A DNA stretch of 14,197 bases from Pleurotus ostreatus/Saccharomyces cerevisiae fusant. Taxonomy: Eukaryota > Opisthokonta. The position numbers and the translations under genes were made by a program. Position 1 is the first letter of the stretch, and every line of letters begins with the position of its first letter. Under the pieces are notes generated by a model. That model saw nothing but the letters and a program-made list of their open reading frames with translations, searched no databases and was not told where the DNA came from. The stretch spans positions 1 through 14,197 of the forward strand of contig JAMQCK010000904.1 in the NCBI GenBank assembly GCA_024196135.1, read 5' to 3'. Positions 1-6,787 of the stretch are shown piece by piece.

Positions 1-50
1 GGGTAGTACAAGAGTTGCGCGCGCTCCCTGCGCACGGTACAAAAGTTGCA
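1..50. repeat. short direct repeat downstream of the transporter gene
   Basis: Two 14-nt copies lie at 5-18 (agtacaagagttgc) and 36-49 (ggtacaaaagttgc), matching at 12 of 14 positions and 31 nt apart. They fall in the 3' flank, probably the 3' UTR, of the minus-strand transporter gene whose stop is at 51-53. On the transcript strand each contains a TTGTAC core. Chance similarity is possible because the window edge cuts the context. Confidence 0.35.
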
Positions 51-1699
51 CTAGGCCGGTACTAAGGGCACACTGAGCGTAGGTGGCGAGTCCTGAGACA
101 ACGGGGGCGATGGGTACGAGTCCGAGGGCGACCGCGTCTCCCTCACAGGCGAGTGGCGCTGCGTGAAGGTCGGCGGGGCGATCTTCAGCGGCGCGAGTTG
201 GGGTGGTGGTGGGTGCTCCTTCCCGTGTAGAGTAGGGGGCGAGTATGAGGGCCCGTGGCGCGGCGGCAGTGTTATCCGTGTACGCCCGTGCATGCTGTTT
301 TCTCTCTGGCCCAAGCCTGTCGCGGTGGCGGCCTGCAGGATGTTCGGCGTGACCGAGCGCGACGGTATAGGGGATCCGTTCATCATCTTGCTCTCGCCCT
401 TCGTCATGGGGAGCATGAGCTCGCGCGCGGCCTCGACGCGCTGCATCTTCTTCTCGCCCCGCTCCACGTCCGACTTGGCCTGGTTGTACATGTACAACCC
501 GCCGAACGTGAGCATGATGCCCAGTGCCTGGACCGGGTGGACGCTCTGGTTGAACCAGACGATCGCTATGCAAATGACGGCGACGCGCTTGATGAGCGAC
601 GCGATGGAGTAGGTGACGGGCGATGTCGAGGCGAGGATGACGAAGGCGATGATGTTTTGCGCGAAGTGGACCGTGCCGTTCATGAAGAAATAGTACATCA
701 CGGAGTGCGGCGTTGTGTGACCTTCCTTCGGGTGCGATACGTGTGCGGGATTTTCGTGCGCAGAGAGAAGGGGCGCGAGGTCGTAGTAAAGCCATATGGG
801 TATCATGAGCAGGAAGGCCATGCCGGAGGAGTAGAGGAGTAGGTTGAGCTTGTCGAGCTTCTGCGTGGACGACTGGCCGTGGCCGCTCGGCGTCGAAGGC
901 ATGATCTTCTTGAAAAATATGTTCGAGCTAACGAAGACGATAGCGGACCCAAAGGCGCACAACAAGCCAACGTAGTTCGACGCTGAGACGTCGAACGAGC
1001 AGGCTAGCATGACGCCAAGGGTAAGGGGGAGGAGGGATAGATACGTCTTCGCAGAATAGCTGACGCCGAAGAGCAGCGCATATGCAGCGACGGTGAATAG
1101 CGGCGATAGTGCCTGCGCCTTGTCAGCCCGACGCTCGGGTGCGATAACGACTGGAGGCGCACCTTGATCGTATGCACCGTGCTGACCGGTATCCGCGAGA
1201 TGGCAATACTCGAGAACATATGCCCCCCGACCTGAAACGCCCCCATGGGGAGCGTACTCCGGATGATCGCCCGCGTCGGCGTCCGTAACCTTGCAAACCG
1301 CACCGCCGGCGACATGAACAGCAAGCAGTACGCCGCAACGAAGCCGAATTGGACGAAGGTGAGCGTCACCGGATACCGGAACTGGGTGAGGATGGCCTTG
1401 CCGGTATTGGACGACAGCGCGGAGGACATGTACCACAGGCCGCAGAGCAGCACGAAGGTCACTGTGGACTGATCGGCGCTGGTGCCGTTGGCGGACTGCG
1501 GCGCATCCCGCCTGCCTAGCAACTTCGCCAGGGACAGGTCGCTGAGGGAGGGGAAGGAGAAGGACGAGAGGGAGCTGTCCTTTGAAGCGTACTTGTCGTC
1601 GACGGGTCTGTGCGTGTCGATAGCGAACGGGGTCGAGCGGTCCCACTGGGCGTTGGGGTACTCGCCCCCATTGAGCTGGACGGTGACGGCGGAGTGCAT
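51..1699 (-). CDS. Triose-phosphate/nucleotide-sugar transporter family protein (SLC35/TPT-like)
   Basis: Predicted polytopic membrane carrier of the drug/metabolite-transporter superfamily, triose-phosphate translocator branch. Fungal relatives (yeast Sly41 type) sit in Golgi/ER membranes; the substrate cannot be read from sequence. Model: exon 1 1699-1163, a 50-nt GT-AG intron 1162-1113 (phase 0), exon 2 1112-51, giving 532 aa. Residues 1-75 are a polar, Ser-rich cytosolic N-terminus. Hydrophobic segments follow from about 79 to 390. Family signatures are HTIK-ALSPLF across the splice junction (176-185) and the Lys354-Arg355 pair before a helix ending LGIMLTFGGLYMYNQAK; the pair matches the substrate-binding KR of the TPT family. 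Residues about 250-270 form a polar loop. The C-terminus (about 395-532) is long, Ser/Pro-rich and probably disordered, well beyond the usual carrier core. The ATG at 1699 is the first in frame. The next gene upstream ends 350 nt away on the same strand. Confidence 0.93.
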
Positions 1700-2049
1700 G
1701 ACGGTGGGGAAGTAGAGCGATGGACCAGCGGCTCTTATCTAGCCTTCTCTCGCATCAAGCGATTGGAAGAGCGGCCGACGACGGTGATGGCAGGAGACAG
1801 GAACCAGAATACGCGAGTCACAACAACATCAAACACGCTCAGCCATTGTATTTGTCTCGCCGGCTCCCTCACTGCTCCGTTCCGCGCATGCGGTGCCTTA
1901 CGGCGTCAAAACTGGGGCTTAGCTTCACAGTTCGACCTTTCACAGAGTACGTTGTATTTCGACGTTTACAAGGAAATAGGAGTCACCTTTGTAGGCATAG
2001 CGAACAAGACGAAGCGAGGAACACATGGGAAACAAAGGTAAACTGGAAC
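1700..2049. other. intergenic region: transporter promoter and copy A 3' flank
   Basis: These 350 nt separate two minus-strand genes, so they should hold the 3' UTR of dioxygenase copy A and the promoter and 5' UTR of the transporter. I see no convincing TATA box, palindrome or conserved coding frame. Plus-strand open frames here show no recognisable protein. On the minus strand just after the copy A stop, a short stretch (about 2020-2040, acctttgtttcccatg) resembles the 3' flank of copy B near 4400-4422, which suggests the tandem duplication extends slightly past the stop codons. Confidence 0.5.
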
Positions 2050-3733
2050 CTAAACACTTCCTTCGCTGCGCTGGCGCTTGCGTGGCGGGGAAGAGGTCCC
2101 ATCATCGTGTTCATTCTCGTCGGCTTCTAAGGGTGGGTCAGCGTAGTCGGTGGACGCGTGTGAATTCGCCGCGCCTTGGCTGAGGTGCTCAGGTGTGCCA
2201 GACTCAGACTCCTCAACGTCTGCGGAAGTACGCGAGGACCGACTTTCACCAGCCTCTGACTTGGGCAGGTCTGCACCGGCACCTCGCGCGGCGCCAGGCT
2301 TGATCTTCACAAAGTACGCAAGGTATGCATACTCGTAATCCACGCTGGGGCTGTTGCCGTACGCCGCTAGTCAACGATTCGGTTCAGTTGAGAATGCAAC
2401 TACGAGAAAGTGCGCGCACCATGAGCCTCCTTCACCTCATTGAATTGGCTGAGCGGTACCACCCAAAGGGCCTCCGTACAGCCACCAATAAAATCCTCCC
2501 CGGCGTCGGACCCCATCGCACAAATTCGCTTGCCACCGTTCCCGAGGAGTAGATCTTGAAACGAGTCATCCTCCGTAAGGTAGCAATCCCCAAATGGCGT
2601 GTCCATTATTATGTGAACGTCCTTGGACCCAAATTCATCGTCGCCAGGATAAGTGACCATCAACTTGCCCCGGAGCCCAAGCTCCTTGCACACACGCGCG
2701 ACCATGGCGTCGGCGCCCTTCAAATGATGGTGCAATCTTTGAAGTTTCATACCCTGGGTGCAGGGGTACATGAAGCGGAGGCCAAAGGCCAAGTAGCCGC
2801 CCTTCGGGAGGAGGGCAGGATCCTGCAGAAGCTTCTGCAATGCCTCCCGAAACGGCGCGTCAGCATCGACGACGCTGCGGGGAATGGGCTTGCTCTCAGA
2901 GCGCGCAGGCTTCGGCGCGGCGTCGAAGTAGAGGTTGTACGTCAAAGTGACGCGGTAGCCGGTCTTGACGGTGAGGACTTCGTGCTCGATGTCGCCAAAG
3001 AACGCGACGTAGGCAATCTTGGTCGCATTGGCGATCTCCGCGGCGTAGTCAAAGGTCCACTCGCGGCCGTCCTCGCGAAGGACGAGGGCGCCGCCCTCGT
3101 GGGGAGTGGGGAGAACGACGACAAGCGAGCCAAACATGCGCTCGCTACGCGGGGTGTCCTTGTGGGACTTGAAGAACGAGTCCTTGCCTGGAGGGGGTAT
3201 ACGTAAGTCACCCAGCGCCCCATGAAGGGACTGACGCCAGACGCACCATAAACGTTGAGCTTGTATAGCTCGCACGCGATCTGCTTCGTGCTGTCCGCAC
3301 CTTCCTGCAGCAGTTCGTCGCGGACCGTGTCAATCAGGCCGTACTCTGCGACCTTCAGGAGCGACGCAAATTTGTCGGTATCGAGCTTGCCGGCCTTGCG
3401 GTAGGACTCGTCGAGAACGTCCTTCTGCTTGACGCCAAATGTGGCGGGGTCGCAGGCGGCGGTCAGCTTGGCGAGCTGTTCCTCTGTCGCTCGAGCGAAG
3501 TTGAGGCAGCTGAAAGCGTGATGAGCAGGTGAGGGAGTGATAGTGAGTAGGTCGAGGAATGTCAGTGGAAGAGGAGCAGAGAAGAAATGTGGTACGCACT
3601 ACGCATCGTCGACCTCGCCGAAGTAGAGCTTCAGGTCGCTATCGGGAACGTCAAGGGTCCCGCTGACGAACGGAGGCCGCTTGGTGATGGCTTTCTGCAC
3701 GGCAGCGAGTCTGGCTTGAAGGTCCTCGGACAT
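2050..3733 (-). CDS. 2OG-Fe(II) dioxygenase (prolyl-4-hydroxylase-like), copy A
   Basis: Predicted non-haem iron oxygenase using 2-oxoglutarate and O2; the substrate is unknown. Model: exons 3733-3600, 3509-3247, 3187-2420, 2366-2050; introns of 90, 59 and 53 nt, phases 2, 1, 1; 493 aa. All three paralogues share this structure. The start is MSEDLQ (A at -3), conserved in copy B, rather than an in-frame ATG further upstream. Exon 1 appears to end in TAG, but that stop is created by the donor (ta|GTGCGT) and is spliced to TAC. Residues 1-132 form a conserved helical N-terminal region. The double-stranded beta-helix carries the probable iron ligands His141-x-Asp143 (SHKDTPRS) and His201 (GDIEHEV), with Arg211 (GYRVTLTYNLY) as the likely 2-oxoglutarate contact. 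A weaker C-terminal domain follows, with GGYLAFGLRFMYP and EYAYLAYFVKI. The tail is acidic/Ser-rich and ends in SSPPRKRQRSEGSV, a candidate nuclear localisation signal. No signal peptide is seen. Confidence 0.9.
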
Positions 3734-3804
3734 GTTTCGATGACGAGGGAGAGCAGATGGGTATGAGGAAGAGCGGGAGTGGGAATGAGGCGCCGTGTAC
3801 AAGC

Positions 3805-3811
3805 CCTTATA
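3805..3811 (-). promoter_or_regulatory. TATA box of dioxygenase copy A
   Basis: TATAAGG on the minus strand, about 72-78 nt before the copy A ATG. Copies B (6243-6250) and C (10546-10553) have TATA boxes at nearly the same distance from their starts, which supports both the element and the chosen start codons. Confidence 0.7.
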
Positions 3812-4025
3812 ACAGGTGAATCAGTCCGGAACCGAGGCGCCCACAGTCAGGCAATTTGCGGCGCCGCCTTTATGTAACGTAGCAAAGAGTGAACGAAGGT
3901 CAGTCAGAGAGGTCCCGAGATCCGGAGAGTAAAATGGACGCAGTAAAATCATTGTGGTCGACTTCCTGACGGTTTGAAGGGAACAGTGGATTTAGAGAAC
4001 CATTCCCGGCAGCCAACTCTCGAGA

Positions 4026-4051
4026 TTCGGCATAGGCCGAAGGTGCACGTG
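4026..4051. promoter_or_regulatory. inverted repeat plus CACGTG element upstream of copy A
   Basis: TTCGGC at 4026-4031 and GCCGAA at 4036-4041 form a perfect inverted repeat around a 4-nt spacer. GGTG follows, then CACGTG at 4046-4051, a typical bHLH (E-box) site. The same elements occur at 6474-6499 upstream of copy B with identical spacing, while the spacer itself has changed (ATAG versus AAAC). Conservation of arms and spacing suggests a real binding site; the factor is unknown. Confidence 0.6.
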
Positions 4052-4113
4052 AGTTTCTGAACTTGACCAAGACGACCATCTACGGCGTCCATGGGTTACT
4101 TGTCCCCTTTTTG

Positions 4114-4131
4114 GCGCTGTCTGAACAGCGC
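4114..4131. repeat. perfect palindrome, arms of 7, upstream of copy A
   Basis: GCGCTGT, spacer CTGA, then ACAGCGC: a perfect inverted repeat with a 4-nt loop. The equivalent region upstream of copy B keeps only the right half (agcagcgcaaat, around 6580-6592). It could be a dimeric regulator site or a small hairpin. Confidence 0.5.
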
Positions 4132-4198
4132 TCAAATTCGATCTATTTCTTCCCATTCATTATCAACGGTGCTATGAGTACCGCTATATCTAAGGCCT

Positions 4199-4290
4199 CG
4201 GCTGCGCGCATCGGGATGCGCGAGGTGGCGCACCGCTGAGACGTACAAATTTTCACCTTACGGCTGCCGCGCGGCGAGCAGCATAAGAGG
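4199..4290. repeat. 92-bp conserved block, orphan copy of the F-box promoter
   Basis: It aligns without gaps to 6663-6754 with about 9 differences. It contains a perfect palindrome at 4205-4222 (CGCGCATC-GG-GATGCGCG). It ends in gcataagagg, where the F-box promoter has gcataaaaag, so the TATA box appears degraded here. No F-box gene follows; the next gene is copy B on the opposite strand. It looks like a promoter fragment carried along in the tandem duplication. Confidence 0.75.
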
Positions 4291-4430
4291 GAGAGCTCGC
4301 ATGTTGGCTAATATTGGGGTACTCGATTGCCTTTGCTACCATATCGAGGACGTTCAAGGTAAGAATGTGTAACAAATCGAGCTCGCCTAGATTCTAAGCC
4401 CTTGACATAGGAACAAAGGGTACTCGGAAT

Positions 4431-6172
4431 CTACGGACTCAAGTCTCGGTGCGGGCGCTTGCGCGGTGGCGACGAGAGTCCTTCATCTTGTGCTTCCGCG
4501 CAGGCGTCCAAGGAATGATCGGCGGGCTCGTCGGACGCCTCAGAAGAGGCCACGCTTTGGTGTTTGCGCTTCAGCGCACCAGCGTTGTACTCTGGTTTTA
4601 ACTCTCCAGCCTGGGGAGTATGCGATCTGGAAGTACCTTCGGGACCGTGCGAAAGAGAGCTCTCTGCACCCTCCGGACTTTCAGTCGTAGGTGAGACCGA
4701 GTCGACAGTGTCGCCACTTCGCATGTCGTAGCTCGGAACCGTAACAAAGTATGCAAGGTAGGCATGCTTCTCATACAAGTATTTGCTTTCGTACCCCGCT
4801 GGTAAGGGATTTGATTCAGTGGCCAGCGCAATTAAAAGGGAGCAGCATACCCTGAACCTCCTTCACGCTGGTGTACTCGCTAAACGGTGTCACCCACAAG
4901 ACCTCTTCAGCGCCGTCGTCAAAGTGGTCCTCATCCGTGTAATCCTCAATAAGCCTGGATCCCATCGCGCGAATGTGCTCGGAATCACACGCGAAGAGCA
5001 TAGAGCTGAAACTGTCCCCCGGAGGAATGTAGCAGTCCCCGAAGAATCCATCCCGAATGATGAAAACATCGTCGCGCTCGATGTCGTCCCGGTAGGCGAC
5101 CTTCAATCCGCCCTCAATATTAAGAGCCTTACAGGCGCGATGGACCATGGCGTCAGCACCCTTCAGTTGAGGAAGCAACTGCTGAAGCGCCGTGCCCTGG
5201 TTGCAAGGGTACTTGTAGCGCAGGCCAAAGGCTAGATAGCCGCCATTCTGCAGGAGACCTGGGACCTGCAGTAGGCTTCGCAATGCATTCCTAAGCTGCG
5301 CGTCTTCAAAAGCAACGCTGCGAGGGATGGGCTTGCTATCTGGAGCGGTAGAAGTGATGCTTTGCGCCTTAGCGGCGTCAAAGTAGAGGTTGTACGTCAA
5401 AGTGGCGCGGTAGCCGGACTTGACAGTGAGGACTTCGTGCTCGATGTCGCCGTGAAACGCGACGTAGGCAATCTTGGTCGCATTGGCGATCTCGGCGGCG
5501 TAGTCAAAGGTCCACTCGCGGCCGTCCTTGCGGAGGACGAGGGCGCCACCCACGTGGGGCGTGGGGAGAACGACGACAAGCGAGCCGAAAAGGCGCTCGC
5601 TGCGTGGGGTGTCGTTGTGGGACTTGAAGAACGAGTTCTTTCCTGGGAGCGGACGGAGAACACGTGAGTCTCCTGACCCGCCGCAAAGGGACTGACGCCA
5701 GACGCACCATAGACGTTTAGCTTGTACAGCTCACACACAATTTGCTTCGTCCTGTCTGCGCCTTCTTGCAGCAGCTCGTCGCGGATCATGTCACTTAGGC
5801 CGTATTCCGCGACCTTGAGCAGCGACGCGAATTTGTCGGTGTCGAGCTTGCCGGCCTTTCGGTAGGATCCGTCGAGGACGTCTTTCTGCTTGACGCCGGA
5901 CGTGGCGGGGTCGCAGGCGGCGGACAGTTTGACGAGCTGCTCTTCCGTCGCTCGGGCGAAGTTGAGGCAGCTGAGATGACGACGGGAGTGACAGTGAGCA
6001 GTTGAAGGACTGGTAGCAAGAAAATATGTGGCACGCACTGCGCATCATCAACCTCGCCAAAGTAGAGCTTTAGGTCGCTTTCGGGAACGTCGAGAGTCCC
6101 GCTGACGAATGGAGGCCGCTTGGAGATGGCTTTCTGCACGGCAGCGAGTCTGGCTTGGAGGTCCTCGGACAT
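4431..6172 (-). CDS. 2OG-Fe(II) dioxygenase (prolyl-4-hydroxylase-like), copy B
   Basis: Tandem paralogue of copy A. Model: exons 6172-6039, 5970-5708, 5642-4851, 4798-4431; introns of 68, 65 and 52 nt in the same positions and phases (2, 1, 1); 518 aa. Exon 1 encodes 44 residues, of which about 42 match copy A. Iron ligands are intact: His141-x-Asp143 (SHNDTPRS) and His201 (GDIEHEV), with Arg211 as the probable 2-oxoglutarate contact. The N-terminal 220 residues are nearly identical to A, whereas the C-terminal half is much more diverged and has a longer acidic loop before EVLWV. The tail again ends in a basic motif (SSPPRKRPHRD), a candidate nuclear localisation signal. Its start lies 615 nt from the ATG of the divergent F-box gene. 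The first 22 nt of intron 2 match copy A, consistent with a fairly recent duplication. Confidence 0.9.
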
Positions 6173-6242
6173 GTTTTGATGAGGAGGAAGGGTAGATAGG
6201 TGGGAGAAAGAGATGGTGTGGTAATGAGGCGCTCTGTGCAAA

Positions 6243-6250
6243 CCTTTATA
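6243..6250 (-). promoter_or_regulatory. TATA box of dioxygenase copy B
   Basis: TATAAAGG on the minus strand, about 71-78 nt upstream of the copy B ATG, in the same relative place as in copies A and C. Confidence 0.75.
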
Positions 6251-6473
6251 ACGGCATGGGAATTATCTCGGGGCCGAAGCGCCCACAGTCAATTTCAATT
6301 CATGGTGCCGCCTTCAGGGTGCATGATATTCGAGAGTAGATAATAGTCAGTTCAGGGCCCCCTGATAGTCGAGAGTATAGGGAGTGCAAGCAGACGCATC
6401 GTTCGAATCCGTGACAGTTCAAAGGAAGCAGAGAATTTGGCAAGCTTTTCCCCGCAACTTCGCCTCATTGTGT

Positions 6474-6499
6474 TTCGGCAAACGCCGAAGGCGCACGTG
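6474..6499. promoter_or_regulatory. inverted repeat plus CACGTG element upstream of copy B
   Basis: TTCGGC at 6474-6479 and GCCGAA at 6484-6489, with spacer AAAC, followed by CACGTG at 6494-6499. Order and spacing are identical to 4026-4051. The element lies about 320 nt upstream of the copy B ATG, and about 290 nt from the F-box ATG, so it could serve either gene. Confidence 0.6.
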
Positions 6500-6662
6500 C
6501 AACCTTGAACTTGATCAACACCACCATCTTGTTTGAGTTGTCCACAGCAGACTACTCGTTCACCCTCTGGACTCTCATGAGCAGCGCAAATACCCCTTTA
6601 ATCGACTTTGAATACTCCTCATTCTATTAGCGTGATGAGGACCGCCATATCGTCGGGGGGCC

Positions 6663-6754
6663 CGGCTGCGCGCATCGGAATGCGCGAGGTGGCGCGTCGC
6701 TGAGACGTACAAAAATTCACCTCACGGCTGCCGCACGGCGAGCAGCATAAAAAG
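6663..6754 (+). promoter_or_regulatory. 92-bp conserved block, likely F-box core promoter
   Basis: Ungapped match of about 90% to 4199-4290, clearly more conserved than the DNA on its left. It contains the near-palindrome CGCGCAT-CGGA-ATGCGCG (6669-6686) and ends in the TATA-like sequence just before the F-box start. Sequence to the right of the block does not match copy A's upstream DNA, so the block marks a duplication edge. Confidence 0.65.
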
Positions 6755-6755
6755 G
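6747..6755 (+). promoter_or_regulatory. TATA box of the F-box gene
   Basis: ATAAAAAGG on the plus strand, 41 nt before the ATG at 6788. This implies a very short 5' UTR and supports the choice of that upstream ATG. Confidence 0.65.
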
Positions 6756-6787
6756 GGAGCCAGTGCATTGACTACCTCTCTTGACGC

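Larger units (their letters stand above)
2020..4290 (-). repeat. tandem duplication unit 1 (dioxygenase copy A plus upstream DNA)
   Basis: This is the left unit of a head-to-tail tandem duplication. Equivalent landmarks are offset by about 2.38 to 2.46 kb: stops 2050 and 4431, ATGs 3733 and 6172, E-boxes 4046 and 6494, conserved blocks 4199 and 6663. Similarity runs from shortly after the stop codon, through all four exons and the TATA box, to the TATA-like end of the conserved block at about 4290, where it stops abruptly. Unit 2 is about 4400-6754. Boundaries are approximate. Confidence 0.8.
3734..4430. other. intergenic region upstream of copy A
   Basis: About 700 nt holding the copy A promoter and, at its far end, the 3' flank of copy B. 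It contains a TATA box (3805-3811), a box gcgcccacagtca near 3837-3849 that recurs near 6279-6291, an inverted repeat plus CACGTG element (4026-4051), a second palindrome (4114-4131) and a 92-bp block (4199-4290) copied from the F-box promoter. From 4301 there is a 23-codon plus-strand frame with a donor-like GTAAGA at its end, but no similarity to the F-box N-terminus and no other support. I call no gene here. Confidence 0.6.
4400..6754 (-). repeat. tandem duplication unit 2 (dioxygenase copy B plus upstream DNA)
   Basis: Right-hand unit of the tandem duplication, matching about 2020-4290. It keeps the same exon structure and promoter element order. Its outer edge is the TATA box of the F-box gene, which suggests that the duplicated segment was originally a dioxygenase plus the divergent promoter it shares with the F-box gene. 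Confidence 0.8.
6173..6787. other. divergent promoter region between copy B and the F-box gene
   Basis: 615 nt between two genes transcribed away from each other. From the copy B side outward it holds a TATA box (6243-6250), the gcgcccacagtca box, the inverted-repeat/CACGTG element (6474-6499), the 92-bp palindrome block (6663-6754) and the plus-strand TATA box (6747-6755). The layout is collinear with the region upstream of copy A. Confidence 0.7.

Noticed and set aside
255..842. 195-codon plus-strand open frame in the transporter region
   Set aside because: Antisense to the transporter's exon 2, rich in Arg/Asp/Val as expected of a shadow frame, with no promoter or domain.
1610..2130. Two overlapping plus-strand frames of 136-143 codons upstream of the transporter
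   Set aside because: They run through the transporter's first exon, its promoter and the copy A tail, show no family similarity and have no supporting signals.
2556..3206. 216-codon plus-strand open frame opposite copy A
   Set aside because: It lies wholly antisense to the conserved dioxygenase exon 3; similar antisense frames occur opposite B and C (for example 8790-9368). They reflect GC-rich codon use and show no recognisable domain.
3599..3802. Longer start for copy A (and the equivalent at 6241 for copy B) at an upstream in-frame ATG
   Set aside because: The upstream residues are poorly conserved between A and B, and the ATG sits at or next to the expected transcription start, just below the TATA box. 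MSEDLQ is conserved and matches the start of copy C.
4199..4290. tRNA or structured RNA gene in the palindromic block
   Set aside because: Despite the hairpin, no A-box/B-box pair or cloverleaf could be drawn, and the block ends in a TATA box, so a promoter is the simpler reading.
4301..4372. 23-codon plus-strand frame after the orphan promoter block, ending near a GTAAGA donor-like site
   Set aside because: No similarity to the F-box N-terminus, no convincing second exon, and it runs into the antisense of copy B. It may be transcribed but cannot be called a gene.
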